Assembly (NCBI RefSeq): GCF_019973375.1
Contig: NZ_BPTV01000001.1
Location: forward strand, 1,939,104 to 2,003,103
Length of the DNA stretch: 64,000 bases
Reading direction: 5' to 3'
Source: Prevotella lacticifex
Lineage (GTDB): Bacteria; Bacteroidota; Bacteroidia; Bacteroidales; Bacteroidaceae
A program made the translations under genes and the position numbers. The notes under the pieces are model-generated. The model searched no databases, had not been told where the DNA came from, and worked only from the letters and a program-made list of their open reading frames with translations. Shown in pieces: positions 8,926 through 18,691 of this stretch (positions are counted from its first letter, which is position 1; the number at the start of each line of letters is the position of its first letter).

Positions 8926-10542
8926 ATGTCAGAAACAAAGTATATCTTCGTCACCGGTGGTGTGGTTTCCTCTCTCGGAAAGGGTATCATATCATCTTCA
9001 ATAGGCAAGCTTCTGCAGGCCAGAGGCTACAATATCACTATCCAGAAATTCGACCCGTACATCAACATTGACCCGGGAACACTTAATCCTTACGAGCATG
9101 GAGAATGCTACGTAACCGTTGATGGTATGGAGACCGACCTTGACCTTGGTCACTATGAGCGGTTTACGGGCATCCAAACCACAAAGGCCAACTCCATGAC
9201 GACAGGCCGAATCTATAAGTCGGTTATCGACAAGGAACGTCGTGGCGATTATCTTGGCAAAACCATTCAGGTCGTACCGCACATCACAGACGAGATAAAG
9301 CGCAATATAAAGCAACTCGAGCAAAAGTATCACTACGATTTCGTCATCACAGAGATTGGCGGAACAATCGGTGACATTGAGAGTGCACCGTTCCTGGAAG
9401 CTATCCGACAAATGAAATGGGAACTCGGGAAACGGGCTGTCAATGTTCACCTCACTTATATTCCATACCTGAAGGCTGCCGGTGAGCTCAAGACGAAACC
9501 GACTCAGCACAGCGTAAAGGAACTCCAGAGCGTAGGTATCCAGCCAGATATACTCGTTCTCCGCACAGAGAAACATCTTCCCGACGGCATCCGCAAGAAA
9601 GTGGCTGCTTTCTGTAATGTCGATTTCGATTGTGTCGTGCAGAGCGAGGACCTGCCGAGTATCTATGAAGTTCCGGTCAATATGCAGAACCAGGGACTTG
9701 ATGCGGCCATACTCAGAAAGTGTGGTATGGAAGTTGGCCCAACACCGGAACTGGGTCCGTGGAAGAAATTCCTCGACAAACAGCGCAACGCTACCGAGGT
9801 AGTCAAGATTGGCCTCGTCGGCAAGTACGACTTGCAGGATGCATACAAGAGCATTCGTGAGAGTCTCTCACAGGCAGGTACTTACAACGACCATAAGACG
9901 AAAATTACTTTCATCAACTCCGAAGACATCACTGAGGAGAACGTCGCAGAAAAACTTGAAGGACAGGATGGTATAGTCATCTGCCCGGGATTCGGACAAC
10001 GTGGTATTGAAGGCAAGATTGTTGCAGCCCACTACACACGCACACACGACATTCCGACTTTCGGTATCTGCCTCGGCATGCAGATGATGGTTATCGAGTT
10101 CGCCCGCAACGTGCTCGGCTACAAGGATGCCAACAGCCGCGAGATTGACGAGAAGACTCCACACAATGTCATCGACATTATGGAGGAGCAGAAAAACATT
10201 ACTAATATGGGCGGAACAATGCGACTGGGAGCATATGAGTGCGACCTGAAACAAGGTTCCAAAGTCTTCGATATATATAAGAAGGAGCACATCCAGGAGC
10301 GTCATCGCCACCGCTATGAGTTCAACAACGATTACGAGAAGGAATTTGAGCGTAACGGAATGAAATGCGTAGGACGCAACCCCGAGAGTAATCTTGTCGA
10401 GATTGTGGAAATACCTACTCTGAAGTGGTATATTGGAACGCAGTTCCATCCCGAGTACCAGAGTACGGTGCTTAAGCCACATCCTCTATTCCTCGACTTC
10501 GTAAAGACAGCCATAGCAAATCAAAAGAAAAATCAGGAATAA
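8926..10542 (+). CDS. pyrG: CTP synthase
   Basis: 538 aa, the standard length. The N-terminal synthetase domain has GVVSSLGKGIISSSIGKLL, which binds ATP, and later ITEIGGTIGDIES. The C-terminal glutaminase domain has the nucleophile elbow GICLGMQ near residue 380 and the His-Glu pair in QFHPEYQS. It converts UTP and glutamine to CTP, the last step of pyrimidine nucleotide synthesis. The stop codon is directly followed by the yidC start codon, indicating co-transcription. Confidence 0.98.
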   Translation: MSETKYIFVTGGVVSSLGKGIISSSIGKLLQARGYNITIQKFDPYINIDPGTLNPYEHGECYVTVDGMETDLDLGHYERFTGIQTTKANSMTTGRIYKSVIDKERRGDYLGKTIQVVPHITDEIKRNIKQLEQKYHYDFVITEIGGTIGDIESAPFLEAIRQMKWELGKRAVNVHLTYIPYLKAAGELKTKPTQHSVKELQSVGIQPDILVLRTEKHLPDGIRKKVAAFCNVDFDCVVQSEDLPSIYEVPVNMQNQGLDAAILRKCGMEVGPTPELGPWKKFLDKQRNATEVVKIGLVGKYDLQDAYKSIRESLSQAGTYNDHKTKITFINSEDITEENVAEKLEGQDGIVICPGFGQRGIEGKIVAAHYTRTHDIPTFGICLGMQMMVIEFARNVLGYKDANSREIDEKTPHNVIDIMEEQKNITNMGGTMRLGAYECDLKQGSKVFDIYKKEHIQERHRHRYEFNNDYEKEFERNGMKCVGRNPESNLVEIVEIPTLKWYIGTQFHPEYQSTVLKPHPLFLDFVKTAIANQKKNQE

Positions 10543-12498
10543 ATGGATAAAAACACTGTTATAGGATTCGTGCTGATAGCAGCAGTTCTCTTTGGCTTTG
10601 CCTGGTGGCAACAGCCTTCTGAAGCAGAACTGAAAGCACAGCACGAACAATACGAAAAGGACTCCATAGCCGCAGCCAAACAGGCCACGGCAGCCAAAGT
10701 AGCGCAGGCCAAACAGAAAGCTGCGCAACTTGCGGCTGCCACCAACGACTCTGCCCTTTTCCATACTGCTGTCACCGGTACAGCACAGAATATCGTTCTG
10801 AAAAACTCCAAACTGGAACTCACACTGAGCACCAAGGGAGGAACGGTCACAAAAGCCTATATCAAGAACGAGAAAGGAAGTACACGCTACGTAGGGCACA
10901 ACATTGCCGACAAGAGCGGGAAGAGTGACGATCCAGATGGAGTAACACTCTTCGACGGCAATGACCAGCAACTCAGCTACACCCTCGTAGCTAAGGAAAG
11001 CAACATAAGCACAAAAGACCTCTACTTCACTCCGTCCAACCAGACAGACTCGACAGTGACACTGACTGCCGAAGCTGCTCCAGGAAAGACGCTCACGCTC
11101 ACTTATAAACTGGGCAAGGACTATCTGCTTCACGTCAGTCTGCGAGCCAACGGAATGGCGGGGCTTTTCGACCCCAATGCCACAAAGCTCGATGTCAACT
11201 GGCATGAGAAAGTAAAGGAACAGGAGCGCGGATTCACTTTCGAGAACCGCTACGCACGTCTTGACTGGAAGACAACTGATGGTGACTTTGATCACCTTAA
11301 CGAATCGTCGAACAAGGAAGAGAACGTGGATGACCAGCTTGAGTGGGTCGCATTTAAAAACCAGTTCTTCTCTACAGTAATGATCTCCAAGGACGGTTTC
11401 GACAAAGGTGCTGACCTCCACAGCGTAGCTTACGACAAGAAGGACCAGGAGAACAACAAAGTAAGATACCTTAAGGACCTGAACGCAAAGATGAAGGCGA
11501 ACTTCGATCCAAGCGGACAGAAACCTACAGAATTGGAGTTCTACATTGGTCCAAACGATTTCTACATTTTAAAGGATGTTCAGAAGCAGAGCACTTTCGG
11601 CAAGGATCTCGACCTTGAGCGCGTAGTATTCCTTGGATGGCCGCTGTTCAGAATTATCAACAGATGGTTTACACTGCCTGTATTCACATTCCTCACCAAT
11701 GCTGGCATCCCAATGGGTATCGTGCTTATTCTCATCACACTGCTGCTGAAACTCATCACCTATCCAATGGTGAAGAAGAGTTATATGGCTTCAGCCAAGA
11801 TGCGCGTTCTGCGCCCGAAGCTCGACGAAGCGACAAAGCAGTATGACAAGCCCGAGGACCAGATGCAGAAGCAGCAGGCCATGATGCAGCTTTACTCCGA
11901 GTATGGAGTTAGTCCACTATCGGGCTGTCTGCCAATGCTTATTCAGATGCCTATCTGGATTGCAATGTTCAACTTCGTGCCTAATGCCATCCAGCTTCGC
12001 GGACAGAGTTTCTTGTGGATGAATGACCTCAGCACCTACGACCCGATCCTCGAATGGGGCTCTAATTTGTGGCTCATTGGCGACCATCTGAGTCTTACCT
12101 GCATACTCTTTGTAGGTTCACAACTCCTTTATAGCTGGTTCACAATGCAACTTCAGAAGGATCAGATGATAGGACAGCAGGCTGAGCAGATGAAGATGAT
12201 GCAATGGATGATGTATATAATGCCATTAATGTTCTTCTTCATGTTCAACGACTATTCGTCAGGTCTTAACTTCTACTATTTCATCTCACTTCTCTTCTCA
12301 GCTATCATCATGTTTGTCCTACGCAAGACAACCAATGACGAAAAGCTCCTTGCCATCCTTGAGGCCAACCGCGCAGAGAACAAGAAGAACCCCAAAAAGA
12401 TGTCCGGTATGGCAGCCCGTCTGCAGCGCATGCAGCAAGAGCAGCAGGAACTTGAGCGTAAACGCGCCGAACTCGAACGCAAGCGCAGGAAGCTCTGA
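10543..12498 (+). CDS. yidC: Membrane protein insertase YidC
   Basis: 651 aa, typical of the long Bacteroidota YidC. There is an N-terminal transmembrane helix (VIGFVLIAAVLFGFAWW), a large periplasmic beta domain to about residue 360, then the conserved insertase core with LLLKLITYPM, MQKQQAMMQLYSEYGVSPL and the final hydrophobic helices. A Lys/Arg-rich C-terminal tail may contact the ribosome. It inserts inner-membrane proteins with or without SecYEG. The ATG begins on the base after the pyrG stop codon. Confidence 0.97.
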   Translation: MDKNTVIGFVLIAAVLFGFAWWQQPSEAELKAQHEQYEKDSIAAAKQATAAKVAQAKQKAAQLAAATNDSALFHTAVTGTAQNIVLKNSKLELTLSTKGGTVTKAYIKNEKGSTRYVGHNIADKSGKSDDPDGVTLFDGNDQQLSYTLVAKESNISTKDLYFTPSNQTDSTVTLTAEAAPGKTLTLTYKLGKDYLLHVSLRANGMAGLFDPNATKLDVNWHEKVKEQERGFTFENRYARLDWKTTDGDFDHLNESSNKEENVDDQLEWVAFKNQFFSTVMISKDGFDKGADLHSVAYDKKDQENNKVRYLKDLNAKMKANFDPSGQKPTELEFYIGPNDFYILKDVQKQSTFGKDLDLERVVFLGWPLFRIINRWFTLPVFTFLTNAGIPMGIVLILITLLLKLITYPMVKKSYMASAKMRVLRPKLDEATKQYDKPEDQMQKQQAMMQLYSEYGVSPLSGCLPMLIQMPIWIAMFNFVPNAIQLRGQSFLWMNDLSTYDPILEWGSNLWLIGDHLSLTCILFVGSQLLYSWFTMQLQKDQMIGQQAEQMKMMQWMMYIMPLMFFFMFNDYSSGLNFYYFISLLFSAIIMFVLRKTTNDEKLLAILEANRAENKKNPKKMSGMAARLQRMQQEQQELERKRAELERKRRKL

Positions 12499-12544
12499 TA
12501 AAATAGTGGACATGTCGCCGGCAGGCGGCAAACAAAATAAGAAT

Positions 12545-14743
12545 ATGAAAAAAACTATAATAACTATCGCTGCCGCCCTGTTCATGGGCGGCAGTGTCTT
12601 GCAAGCACAACAAGTGAAGATAGGCAAGAACAATATCAAGCTCACCCATGACACTATGACCCCCGAGGCTCTTTGGGCCATGGGACGCATTGGGACAACA
12701 GCTGCAAGCCCTGACGGTAAGAAAATTGTTTATCAAGTGGGCTACTACAGCGTTGAAGAGAATAAGGGTCATCAAATGCTCTTCGTAATGGACGCCAATG
12801 GTAAGAACGTCAAACAACTGACAGTTTCCGACAATAGTGAGACGGACCCTTCATGGATCGACAACAACACGATTGCATTCCTCAGCGACGGTCAGATTTG
12901 GAAGATGAATGCCGAAGGCACCAACCGTAAGAAGCTTACATCCGACAAGATCGAAATCGAAGGCTACAAGTTCAGCCCCGACCGCAAGAAAGTTGTCATT
13001 ATCAAGAGTCTACCTTATTATGGCAGTATAAAAAAGAATCCTTCTGATCTCCCGAAGGCCACAGGCCGGCTTATCACCGATATGAACTACCGCCATTGGG
13101 ACCACTATGTTGAGACCATCCCCCACCCCTTTGTGGCCAATGTCAACGGCGACAATATTGATGCAGGCACGGATATTCTTGAGGGTGAGCCCTATGAGAG
13201 TCCGATGGCTCCATTCGGAGGAATTGAGCAAATCGACTGGAGCCGCGACTCCAAATCGGTAGCCTACACTTGCAGAAAGAAGGAAGGCGTCAGATACGCT
13301 ATATCAACGGATGCCGACATCTATCTTTACGATACAGAGACACACAAGACAAAAAATCTCTGCAAGGATGATGCCGACAAGACATTAATTGCCGAGTGGG
13401 CTAAAGCCGATTCCTCCATTGATGCCACAAAGAGCATGCGTGGTCAGGCCATAGATTCAGAAAAATTTCAAAGTCTTAACGTTGGCTACGATGTCAACCC
13501 GAAATTCTCGCCCGACGGCAAATACGTTGCATGGCAGAGTATGGCTCACAACGGATACGAGAGCGACCTTAACCGTCTCTGCATCTACGACCTCACTAAG
13601 CATACCAAGTTCTATGCTACCGATGCCCGCAACTTCGACACCAATGTCGACGACTACTGCTGGGCTCCTGACAGCAAAAGCCTGTACATCACAGGTGTAT
13701 GGCATGCTACAGAGCGTATCTGGAACGTCAGCATAAAGGGTGGAAAGGTGAAGCAGATTACCGATGACGGCTACTACGACTTCGGCAGTGTGCAGATGCT
13801 AAACGGGAAACAGCTTCTCACCACACGCCATTCAATGCTTCACCCTGATGATATATTCGTCGTCACACCATCCAAGAATGAGAAAAAAGCACTGGTTGAG
13901 CAGATTACCGACGAGAATAAGAACATCTTCGACCAGCTCGCATCTGCAACCGTAGAACAGCGGTGGGTGAAGACCACTGACGGAAAGGAAGAACTCGTAT
14001 GGGTAATCCTCCCGCCCCACTTCGACAAGACGAAGAAATACCCCACCCTCCTTTACTGCGAAGGCGGTCCTCAGAGCCCCGTCAGCCAGTTCTGGAGTTA
14101 CCGTTGGAACTTCTCCATTATGGCTGCTCACGGATATGTTATCATAGCACCGAACCGCCGCGGTCTCCCAGGTTTCGGATCAGAATGGAACGAGGAGGTT
14201 AGCCGCGACTGGACCGGACAGTGCATGGACGATTATCTTTCGGCTATCGATGACGCCGTAAAGAACCTGCCTTACGTCGACAAAGACCGTCTCGGAGCTG
14301 TCGGTGCCTCTTTTGGAGGATTCTCTGTATACTATCTTGCAGGTCATCACAACAAACGCTTCAAGTGTTTCATTGCTCACGACGGTGCCTTCAACCTTGA
14401 GAGCATGTACACCGACACCGAGGAGGCATGGTTCTCAAACTGGGAGTATGACGATGCTTACTGGAACAAAGACCAGACGGCTGCTGCCCGCAAGACCTAC
14501 GAGAACAGTCCTCATAAAGCTGTCAACAACTGGGACACGCCAATTCTCTGCATCCATGGCGAGAAAGACTACCGTATCAACGCCAACCAGGGCATGGGTG
14601 CTTTCAATGCTGCAAGAATGAAGGGCATTCCAGCCGAGTTGCTGCTCTTCCCCGATGAGAACCACTGGGTGCTGAAACCACAGAACGGTATCCTCTGGCA
14701 GCGTACATTCTTCGAATGGCTCGACCGCTGGCTGAAGAAATAA
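12545..14743 (+). CDS. Secreted S9-family prolyl oligopeptidase, DPP5-like
   Basis: 732 aa from the ATG at 12545. A longer reading frame begins upstream inside yidC, but only this start gives a signal peptide (MKKTIITIAAALFMGGSVLQA), so it was chosen. The N-terminal half has beta-propeller repeats (SPDGKK, DPSWIDNN, FSPDRKK). The C-terminal alpha/beta hydrolase has GASFGG with the nucleophile Ser near 589, an Asp near 674 (HGEKDYRI) and a His near 707 (DENHWV). It should release dipeptides from oligopeptides in the periplasm. DPP5 is the closest match I know; exact specificity is not proven. Confidence 0.88.
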   Translation: MKKTIITIAAALFMGGSVLQAQQVKIGKNNIKLTHDTMTPEALWAMGRIGTTAASPDGKKIVYQVGYYSVEENKGHQMLFVMDANGKNVKQLTVSDNSETDPSWIDNNTIAFLSDGQIWKMNAEGTNRKKLTSDKIEIEGYKFSPDRKKVVIIKSLPYYGSIKKNPSDLPKATGRLITDMNYRHWDHYVETIPHPFVANVNGDNIDAGTDILEGEPYESPMAPFGGIEQIDWSRDSKSVAYTCRKKEGVRYAISTDADIYLYDTETHKTKNLCKDDADKTLIAEWAKADSSIDATKSMRGQAIDSEKFQSLNVGYDVNPKFSPDGKYVAWQSMAHNGYESDLNRLCIYDLTKHTKFYATDARNFDTNVDDYCWAPDSKSLYITGVWHATERIWNVSIKGGKVKQITDDGYYDFGSVQMLNGKQLLTTRHSMLHPDDIFVVTPSKNEKKALVEQITDENKNIFDQLASATVEQRWVKTTDGKEELVWVILPPHFDKTKKYPTLLYCEGGPQSPVSQFWSYRWNFSIMAAHGYVIIAPNRRGLPGFGSEWNEEVSRDWTGQCMDDYLSAIDDAVKNLPYVDKDRLGAVGASFGGFSVYYLAGHHNKRFKCFIAHDGAFNLESMYTDTEEAWFSNWEYDDAYWNKDQTAAARKTYENSPHKAVNNWDTPILCIHGEKDYRINANQGMGAFNAARMKGIPAELLLFPDENHWVLKPQNGILWQRTFFEWLDRWLKK

Positions 14744-14750
14744 ACTTTCA

Positions 14751-14778
14751 CCCCTCCCCCGTCAAACACGGGGAGGGG
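14751..14778 (+). terminator. C/G-rich hairpin after the S9 peptidase gene
   Basis: A 9-pair stem CCCCTCCCC/GGGGAGGGG lies 8 bases after the stop codon. It lacks a following T tract, so it may act as an mRNA end stabiliser instead of a classic terminator. Confidence 0.5.
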
Positions 14779-14846
14779 CTATATTACCTTTCGGTCATAA
14801 CGAAGCTCATATACTTGAAGTTTTAAATATTAATCATTAATGTCGT

Positions 14847-14891
14847 CCCCCAAAAGCCAGCATATTCATTTCAAGGCTGGAAATCATGGGG
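14847..14891 (+). promoter_or_regulatory. Hairpin just before the MFS start codon
   Basis: Nested arms CCCC/GGGG and CCAGC/GCTGG are followed by CATTTTTATT and then the start codon at 14902. It could be a terminator for the peptidase gene or a leader hairpin limiting transporter expression. Confidence 0.4.
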
Positions 14892-14901
14892 CATTTTTAT
14901 T

Positions 14902-16320
14902 ATGGTAGAAAAAATCAGAACAATACTCAGCGACAGCAAAGGAGCCCGCTGGACAGCACTCATCATCGTTGCCTTTACAATGATGATGGGTTATTTTATT
15001 ACTGATGTCATGTCGCCGCTTGAAGTGCTGCTGACAAAGAGTGTCGCCAGCGGTGGCCTTGGATGGACATCCGACGATTACGGATTCTTCTCAGGTAGTT
15101 ACGGCTACATCAATGTATTCCTCCTTATGCTCTTCTTCGGCGGCATCATTCTTGACAAGATGGGAATCCGATTCACCGGCATTCTTTCTTGTTCACTGAT
15201 GCTCATCGGCGTGTGCACCAAATATTTCGGCGTGACACACGACTTTGGAGATGCACGTTTCACCCTCGACTTCATCAACTTCTCCCTTCCAATGTCGGCA
15301 GCCGTTGCTTCCTTCGGATTTGCTGTCTTCGGCACCGGCTGCGAGATTTGCGGAATAACGGTCTCAAAAATCATCACTAAGTGGTTTACCGGACATGAGC
15401 TCGCCCTCGCTATGGGCATTCAGGTAGCTCTCGCCCGTATGGGAACGGCTGGAGCCATGATGGGCTCGCTGCCTTTGGCTAAAGCTTTCGGTGGCAAAGT
15501 AGGTGCACCGGTACTGCTCGGAACTGTACTCCTTATCATCGGTTTCCTGGCCTTCATCGTATATACCGTAATGGACAAGAAACTCGACAAGAGCATAGAT
15601 GAGGCAAAGGTTGCCGACAGAACACCCGCAGGCACTGCCGAGGAAGAGGAAATCAAGGAAACAGAAGATGCTGAGGAGGATGAAAAATTCCAGTTCTCCG
15701 ACCTCAAATATATCTTCACCAATCCCGGTTTCTGGTGCATCTGCCTGCTCTGTCTGCTTTTCTACAGCGGCGTATTCCCATTCCTGAAGTTCGCAACGAA
15801 GCTGATGATTGCCAACTACAATGTTCCGGAGAATCTTGCAGGTATCATTCCTGGCCTCATCCCGTTCGGAACAATCCTGCTCACACCGCTCTTCGGCTCC
15901 CTCTACGACCGCATCGGCAAGGGTGCAACACTGATGCTCATCGGCTCTGCAATGCTCGCTGCCGTCCACTTCATCTTCGCCATTCACATTATGCCCGTAT
16001 GGTGGTTCGCTGTTATCGTGATGATTACATTGGGAGTTGCTTTCTCGCTCGTACCATCAGCAATGTGGCCAAGCGTGGCAAAGATTATCCCACTGAAGAC
16101 CCTCGGCTCGGCTTATTCCATCATCTTCTATATCCAGAATATAGGCCTTAGCCTCGTTCCGGTACTCATTGGTAAGGTCAATGGCATCGACCCTTCATAC
16201 ACTACAAGTATGAGCATCTTCTGTGCTTTCGGTGTCGCAGCCATAATCCTCTCGATTCTTTTGATAATCATAGACAAGAAGAAACATTACGGTTTGCAGG
16301 AAGCTAACATAAAGAAATAA
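14902..16320 (+). CDS. Major facilitator superfamily transporter
   Basis: 472 aa with about twelve hydrophobic helices in two halves, separated by a charged cytoplasmic loop rich in Glu and Asp (about residues 230-265). The first half has a GGIILDKMGIRFTG loop and the second has GSLYDRIGKGAT, both matching the MFS loop 2-3 signature. Substrate is not readable from sequence. It converges on a TetR gene with a shared bidirectional terminator between them, so control of this transporter by that regulator is possible but not shown. Confidence 0.85.
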   Translation: MVEKIRTILSDSKGARWTALIIVAFTMMMGYFITDVMSPLEVLLTKSVASGGLGWTSDDYGFFSGSYGYINVFLLMLFFGGIILDKMGIRFTGILSCSLMLIGVCTKYFGVTHDFGDARFTLDFINFSLPMSAAVASFGFAVFGTGCEICGITVSKIITKWFTGHELALAMGIQVALARMGTAGAMMGSLPLAKAFGGKVGAPVLLGTVLLIIGFLAFIVYTVMDKKLDKSIDEAKVADRTPAGTAEEEEIKETEDAEEDEKFQFSDLKYIFTNPGFWCICLLCLLFYSGVFPFLKFATKLMIANYNVPENLAGIIPGLIPFGTILLTPLFGSLYDRIGKGATLMLIGSAMLAAVHFIFAIHIMPVWWFAVIVMITLGVAFSLVPSAMWPSVAKIIPLKTLGSAYSIIFYIQNIGLSLVPVLIGKVNGIDPSYTTSMSIFCAFGVAAIILSILLIIIDKKKHYGLQEANIKK

Positions 16321-16374
16321 AATCTTAACAATACGACAAGAATTAGCTAAGACAGATTTTCCTCAAATTCTACT

Positions 16375-16406
16375 AAAAGAGCCCGACAATTACGCCGGGC
16401 TCTTTT
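16375..16406. terminator. Bidirectional terminator between the MFS and TetR genes
   Basis: Perfect 11-bp arms AAAAGAGCCCG and CGGGCTCTTTT give an A tract before and a T tract after the stem on either strand, matching the convergent genes. Confidence 0.88.
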
Positions 16407-16463
16407 GCTTTCCGTCGGAATGTTGATCTGAAATATTGACAACAATTCACGAATGCAAAAATC

Positions 16464-17051
16464 CTATTTACCTTTTCCTAAGGCTCCATAAACGACCTTA
16501 GCCACAAGCGGCTTACTCGATTCCTCCGTCAGACCATGCCCGAGGCGACCATAGATGAACGGCACCTCAAGACCTTTAATACAATAATGTGTAATCTCGG
16601 CCACAAGTTCCACATTATCAATATCAAACTCGCCGTCAGCCTTTCCGTCGGAATACACCTTGCAGAACAACTGTATCTCGTCATCATCGAACTTTTTTCT
16701 CACCTTCTCCACCATCCAAATATTACGGAAGAACTCAGCACGCAAATTGCCGTTGCGCATCACCGTCTCTTTAATCATACTCAGATGGGTATAAATCAAC
16801 TCTATGACCTTATCAAGGGGACGGATCTTCTTCTCGGCAACCTCATCAAGTTTGTCGCTCAAACGTTCCAATTCACCCTCTATAACGGCATAGTAAACAT
16901 CATCCTTGCTATTAAAATATGTATATAGCGTACGGCGGCCCTTTCCGCTCGCTTTTGCAATATCGTTCATCGTCGTATTGGCAATTCCGTTTTTTGCAAA
17001 CAACTGACGGGCCACGTCAACTAACTTCTGTCTTGTCTTTGATATCGACAT
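16464..17051 (-). CDS. TetR/AcrR-family transcriptional regulator
   Basis: 195 aa from the ATG at 17051, chosen over an in-frame GTG six bases upstream because AGGAG lies five bases before the ATG. The N-terminal helix-turn-helix TTMNDIAKASGKGRRTLYTY with FNSKDDVYYAV is the TetR pattern at residues 22-55. The C-terminal helical domain would bind an unknown ligand. It stands beside the MFS transporter and immediately before the tRNA into which the prophage integrated. Confidence 0.9.
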   Translation of the reverse strand: MSISKTRQKLVDVARQLFAKNGIANTTMNDIAKASGKGRRTLYTYFNSKDDVYYAVIEGELERLSDKLDEVAEKKIRPLDKVIELIYTHLSMIKETVMRNGNLRAEFFRNIWMVEKVRKKFDDDEIQLFCKVYSDGKADGEFDIDNVELVAEITHYCIKGLEVPFIYGRLGHGLTEESSKPLVAKVVYGALGKGK

Positions 17052-17214
17052 AATCACTCCTACTTTTTATGCACAGTAATAATTTCGTGTGCAAAAATAC
17101 TTATTTTATTCCTTATAAACAAACTTTTTCCAAAATATCTGCACAAATATTTTAGTTGTGCAACTGCTAATTATTAAAGATATGTTAAATATTGAATATT
17201 ATTGGGATAAATAT

Positions 17215-17245
17215 TTTGCCATGTCAGAAATAAGCAGTACCTTTG
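17215..17245 (+). promoter_or_regulatory. Promoter of the initiator tRNA
   Basis: TTTG (17215-17218), exactly 19 bases, TACCTTTG (17238-17245): a perfect consensus about 30 bases before the mature tRNA 5' end. Confidence 0.85.
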
Positions 17246-17276
17246 CACTCGCAAAACAAGAAAAGCTATTAAACAT

Positions 17277-17349
17277 CGCGGAGTGGAGCAGTTGGTAGCT
17301 CGCCAGGCTCATAACCTGGAGGTCGCACGTTCGAGTCCTGCCTCCGCAA
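17277..17349 (+). tRNA. Initiator tRNA-Met (CAT anticodon)
   Basis: 73-nt cloverleaf with anticodon loop CTCATAA. Two initiator marks are visible: the first base C faces A at position 72, so the acceptor stem starts with a mismatch, and the D stem has A11-T24. CCA is not encoded. The T stem has one C-C mismatch (17328 against 17338). The 3' end, from 17336, is shared with the prophage attachment site, so the phage restores the tRNA end on integration. Confidence 0.9.
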
Positions 17350-17371
17350 CTATAACGTCCGAAGTCGTTGA
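17336..17371 (+). repeat. attL core, overlapping the tRNA 3' end
   Basis: 36 bp identical to 63056-63091. Beyond it the two copies stay similar to about 17390 (two swapped bases and one later change). The identity starts in the T loop of the tRNA and covers the first arm of its terminator, the usual site for tyrosine recombinases. Confidence 0.9.
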
Positions 17372-17391
17372 CAATCAACACTTCGGACGTT
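17354..17391 (+). terminator. tRNA terminator inside attL
   Basis: Perfect 11-bp arms AACGTCCGAAG and CTTCGGACGTT, with an inner GTTGA/TCAAC pair, followed by T bases. The equivalent hairpin at attR has a one-base mismatch in the outer stem, so the phage right arm supplies a slightly better terminator. Confidence 0.75.
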
Positions 17392-17470
17392 TTCCGGTTT
17401 TTATGCCGGACACTTTTCGGACGAAGATTTTCGGTAGCATTGGTTGCGGTAGGCGAACAATGTAAAAAAA

Positions 17471-18634
17471 ATGTCTCACTTAGAAAATGAGCTCATATCC
17501 TCCAAATGTATAGTTCAGTTCACCTTGCCGCGGCTGCACAAGGGAAAGCAGTGGTATGTAGATTTCTTTGCCTATGACCCGGCACGTGGCAAGATGCGGC
17601 GGAAGAAATATATGCTCGACCACTATAAGAACGAGCAGGACCGCGAGAACATTGCGGCCATCCTTATCCATAACATTTTTGAGAAGCTGAAGGTGGGATG
17701 GAACCCATTCGTCAACGCAAGGAAGACACGGCAATTCACTGAGTTTTCCACTGTTCTGCAGCGTTATCATGATTACACGGTTGTAGCAGAACAAAAGGGA
17801 ATATTGAGGGCGAAGACGGCGGTGGACTACCGCAGCCGGTTGAACCAGATGAAGATTTATCTTCAGGAGGTGGATACGGGTATAAAGTATGTGTATCAGT
17901 TCGATAGGAGCTTCGCTGTTGATTTCCTCGACTACCTTATCCTCGACAAGGATGTGTCGCCAAAAACGAGGAACAACTACCGCACATGGCTTTCTACCTT
18001 TGGCACTTGGCTGAAGGACCGTCTGTACATCGACGATAATCCCATCGACGAGATACACATGCTCAAAGAGGAAGAGAAGTTCCGTGACCCACTCACGGCT
18101 GCTGACCTTGTGCGCCTGAGGGATTATACGATGAAGTACAATCCGCCTTTCTACCTTGCCTGTATGATGGAGTACTACTGTTTCATCCGCCCCGATGAAC
18201 TGCGCTATGTCCGCATCGGAGACATCAGCATCAAAGACCAGACAGTCTATGTTCATCCTGAGTTTGCCAAGAACCGCAAGGGGCAGGTGGTTGCGCTCAA
18301 TGACAATCTGTTAAAGATTATGATTAAGCAGAAAGTTTTCGATCACCCTTCAAATGAGTTCTTATTCGGACACAAGCTCGTTCCCGGTCCCGAAAAAATT
18401 TATGTAAACCAGTTCCGCATCGAGTGGGCAAAGGTGAGGAAGGCACTGGGCTGGCCGAAGTCGTACCAGTTCTACAGCCTGAAGGATTCCGGCATCCGAG
18501 ATTTGGCCAATGCCGAGGGTATCGTCGTGGCACGCGACCAGGCACGCCATTCTGACGTTAGTGTGACGAACAAATATCTGAAAAATTCCAATGTCGCACA
18601 CGAGGAGACCAAGCACTTTAAAGGGGAGCTATGA
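17471..18634 (+). CDS. Tyrosine recombinase (phage integrase)
   Basis: 387 aa. The N-terminal arm-binding and core-binding region has the SAM-like helices around residues 90-190. The catalytic domain shows the first Arg in YCFIRPDELRYV, a Lys in the beta hairpin (FAKNRKGQVV), SLKDSGIRDLA in place of the more usual HxLRH box, and ARHSDVSVTNKYL with the Tyr nucleophile. That box variant is one I associate with Bacteroidota phage and mobile-element integrases. Only about 100 bp from attL, it reads inward. In the excised circle it would lie directly downstream of the repressor on the same strand. Confidence 0.93.
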   Translation: MSHLENELISSKCIVQFTLPRLHKGKQWYVDFFAYDPARGKMRRKKYMLDHYKNEQDRENIAAILIHNIFEKLKVGWNPFVNARKTRQFTEFSTVLQRYHDYTVVAEQKGILRAKTAVDYRSRLNQMKIYLQEVDTGIKYVYQFDRSFAVDFLDYLILDKDVSPKTRNNYRTWLSTFGTWLKDRLYIDDNPIDEIHMLKEEEKFRDPLTAADLVRLRDYTMKYNPPFYLACMMEYYCFIRPDELRYVRIGDISIKDQTVYVHPEFAKNRKGQVVALNDNLLKIMIKQKVFDHPSNEFLFGHKLVPGPEKIYVNQFRIEWAKVRKALGWPKSYQFYSLKDSGIRDLANAEGIVVARDQARHSDVSVTNKYLKNSNVAHEETKHFKGEL

Positions 18635-18653
18635 ATCACTCACCGCTCCCCTT
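18621..18653. terminator. Hairpin overlapping the integrase stop codon
   Basis: Arms AAGGGGAGC and GCTCCCCTT are perfect. The integrase TGA lies in the loop. It separates the rightward integrase from the end of the leftward tail operon. Confidence 0.6.
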
Positions 18654-18691
18654 GAAAAACAAAATTGAAAAATATATATAATGAAAGGAGA

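Noticed and set aside
12314..12544. 5' extension of the S9 peptidase frame inside yidC
   Set aside because: The signal peptide at 12545 fixes the start; the extension is an out-of-frame overlap with yidC.
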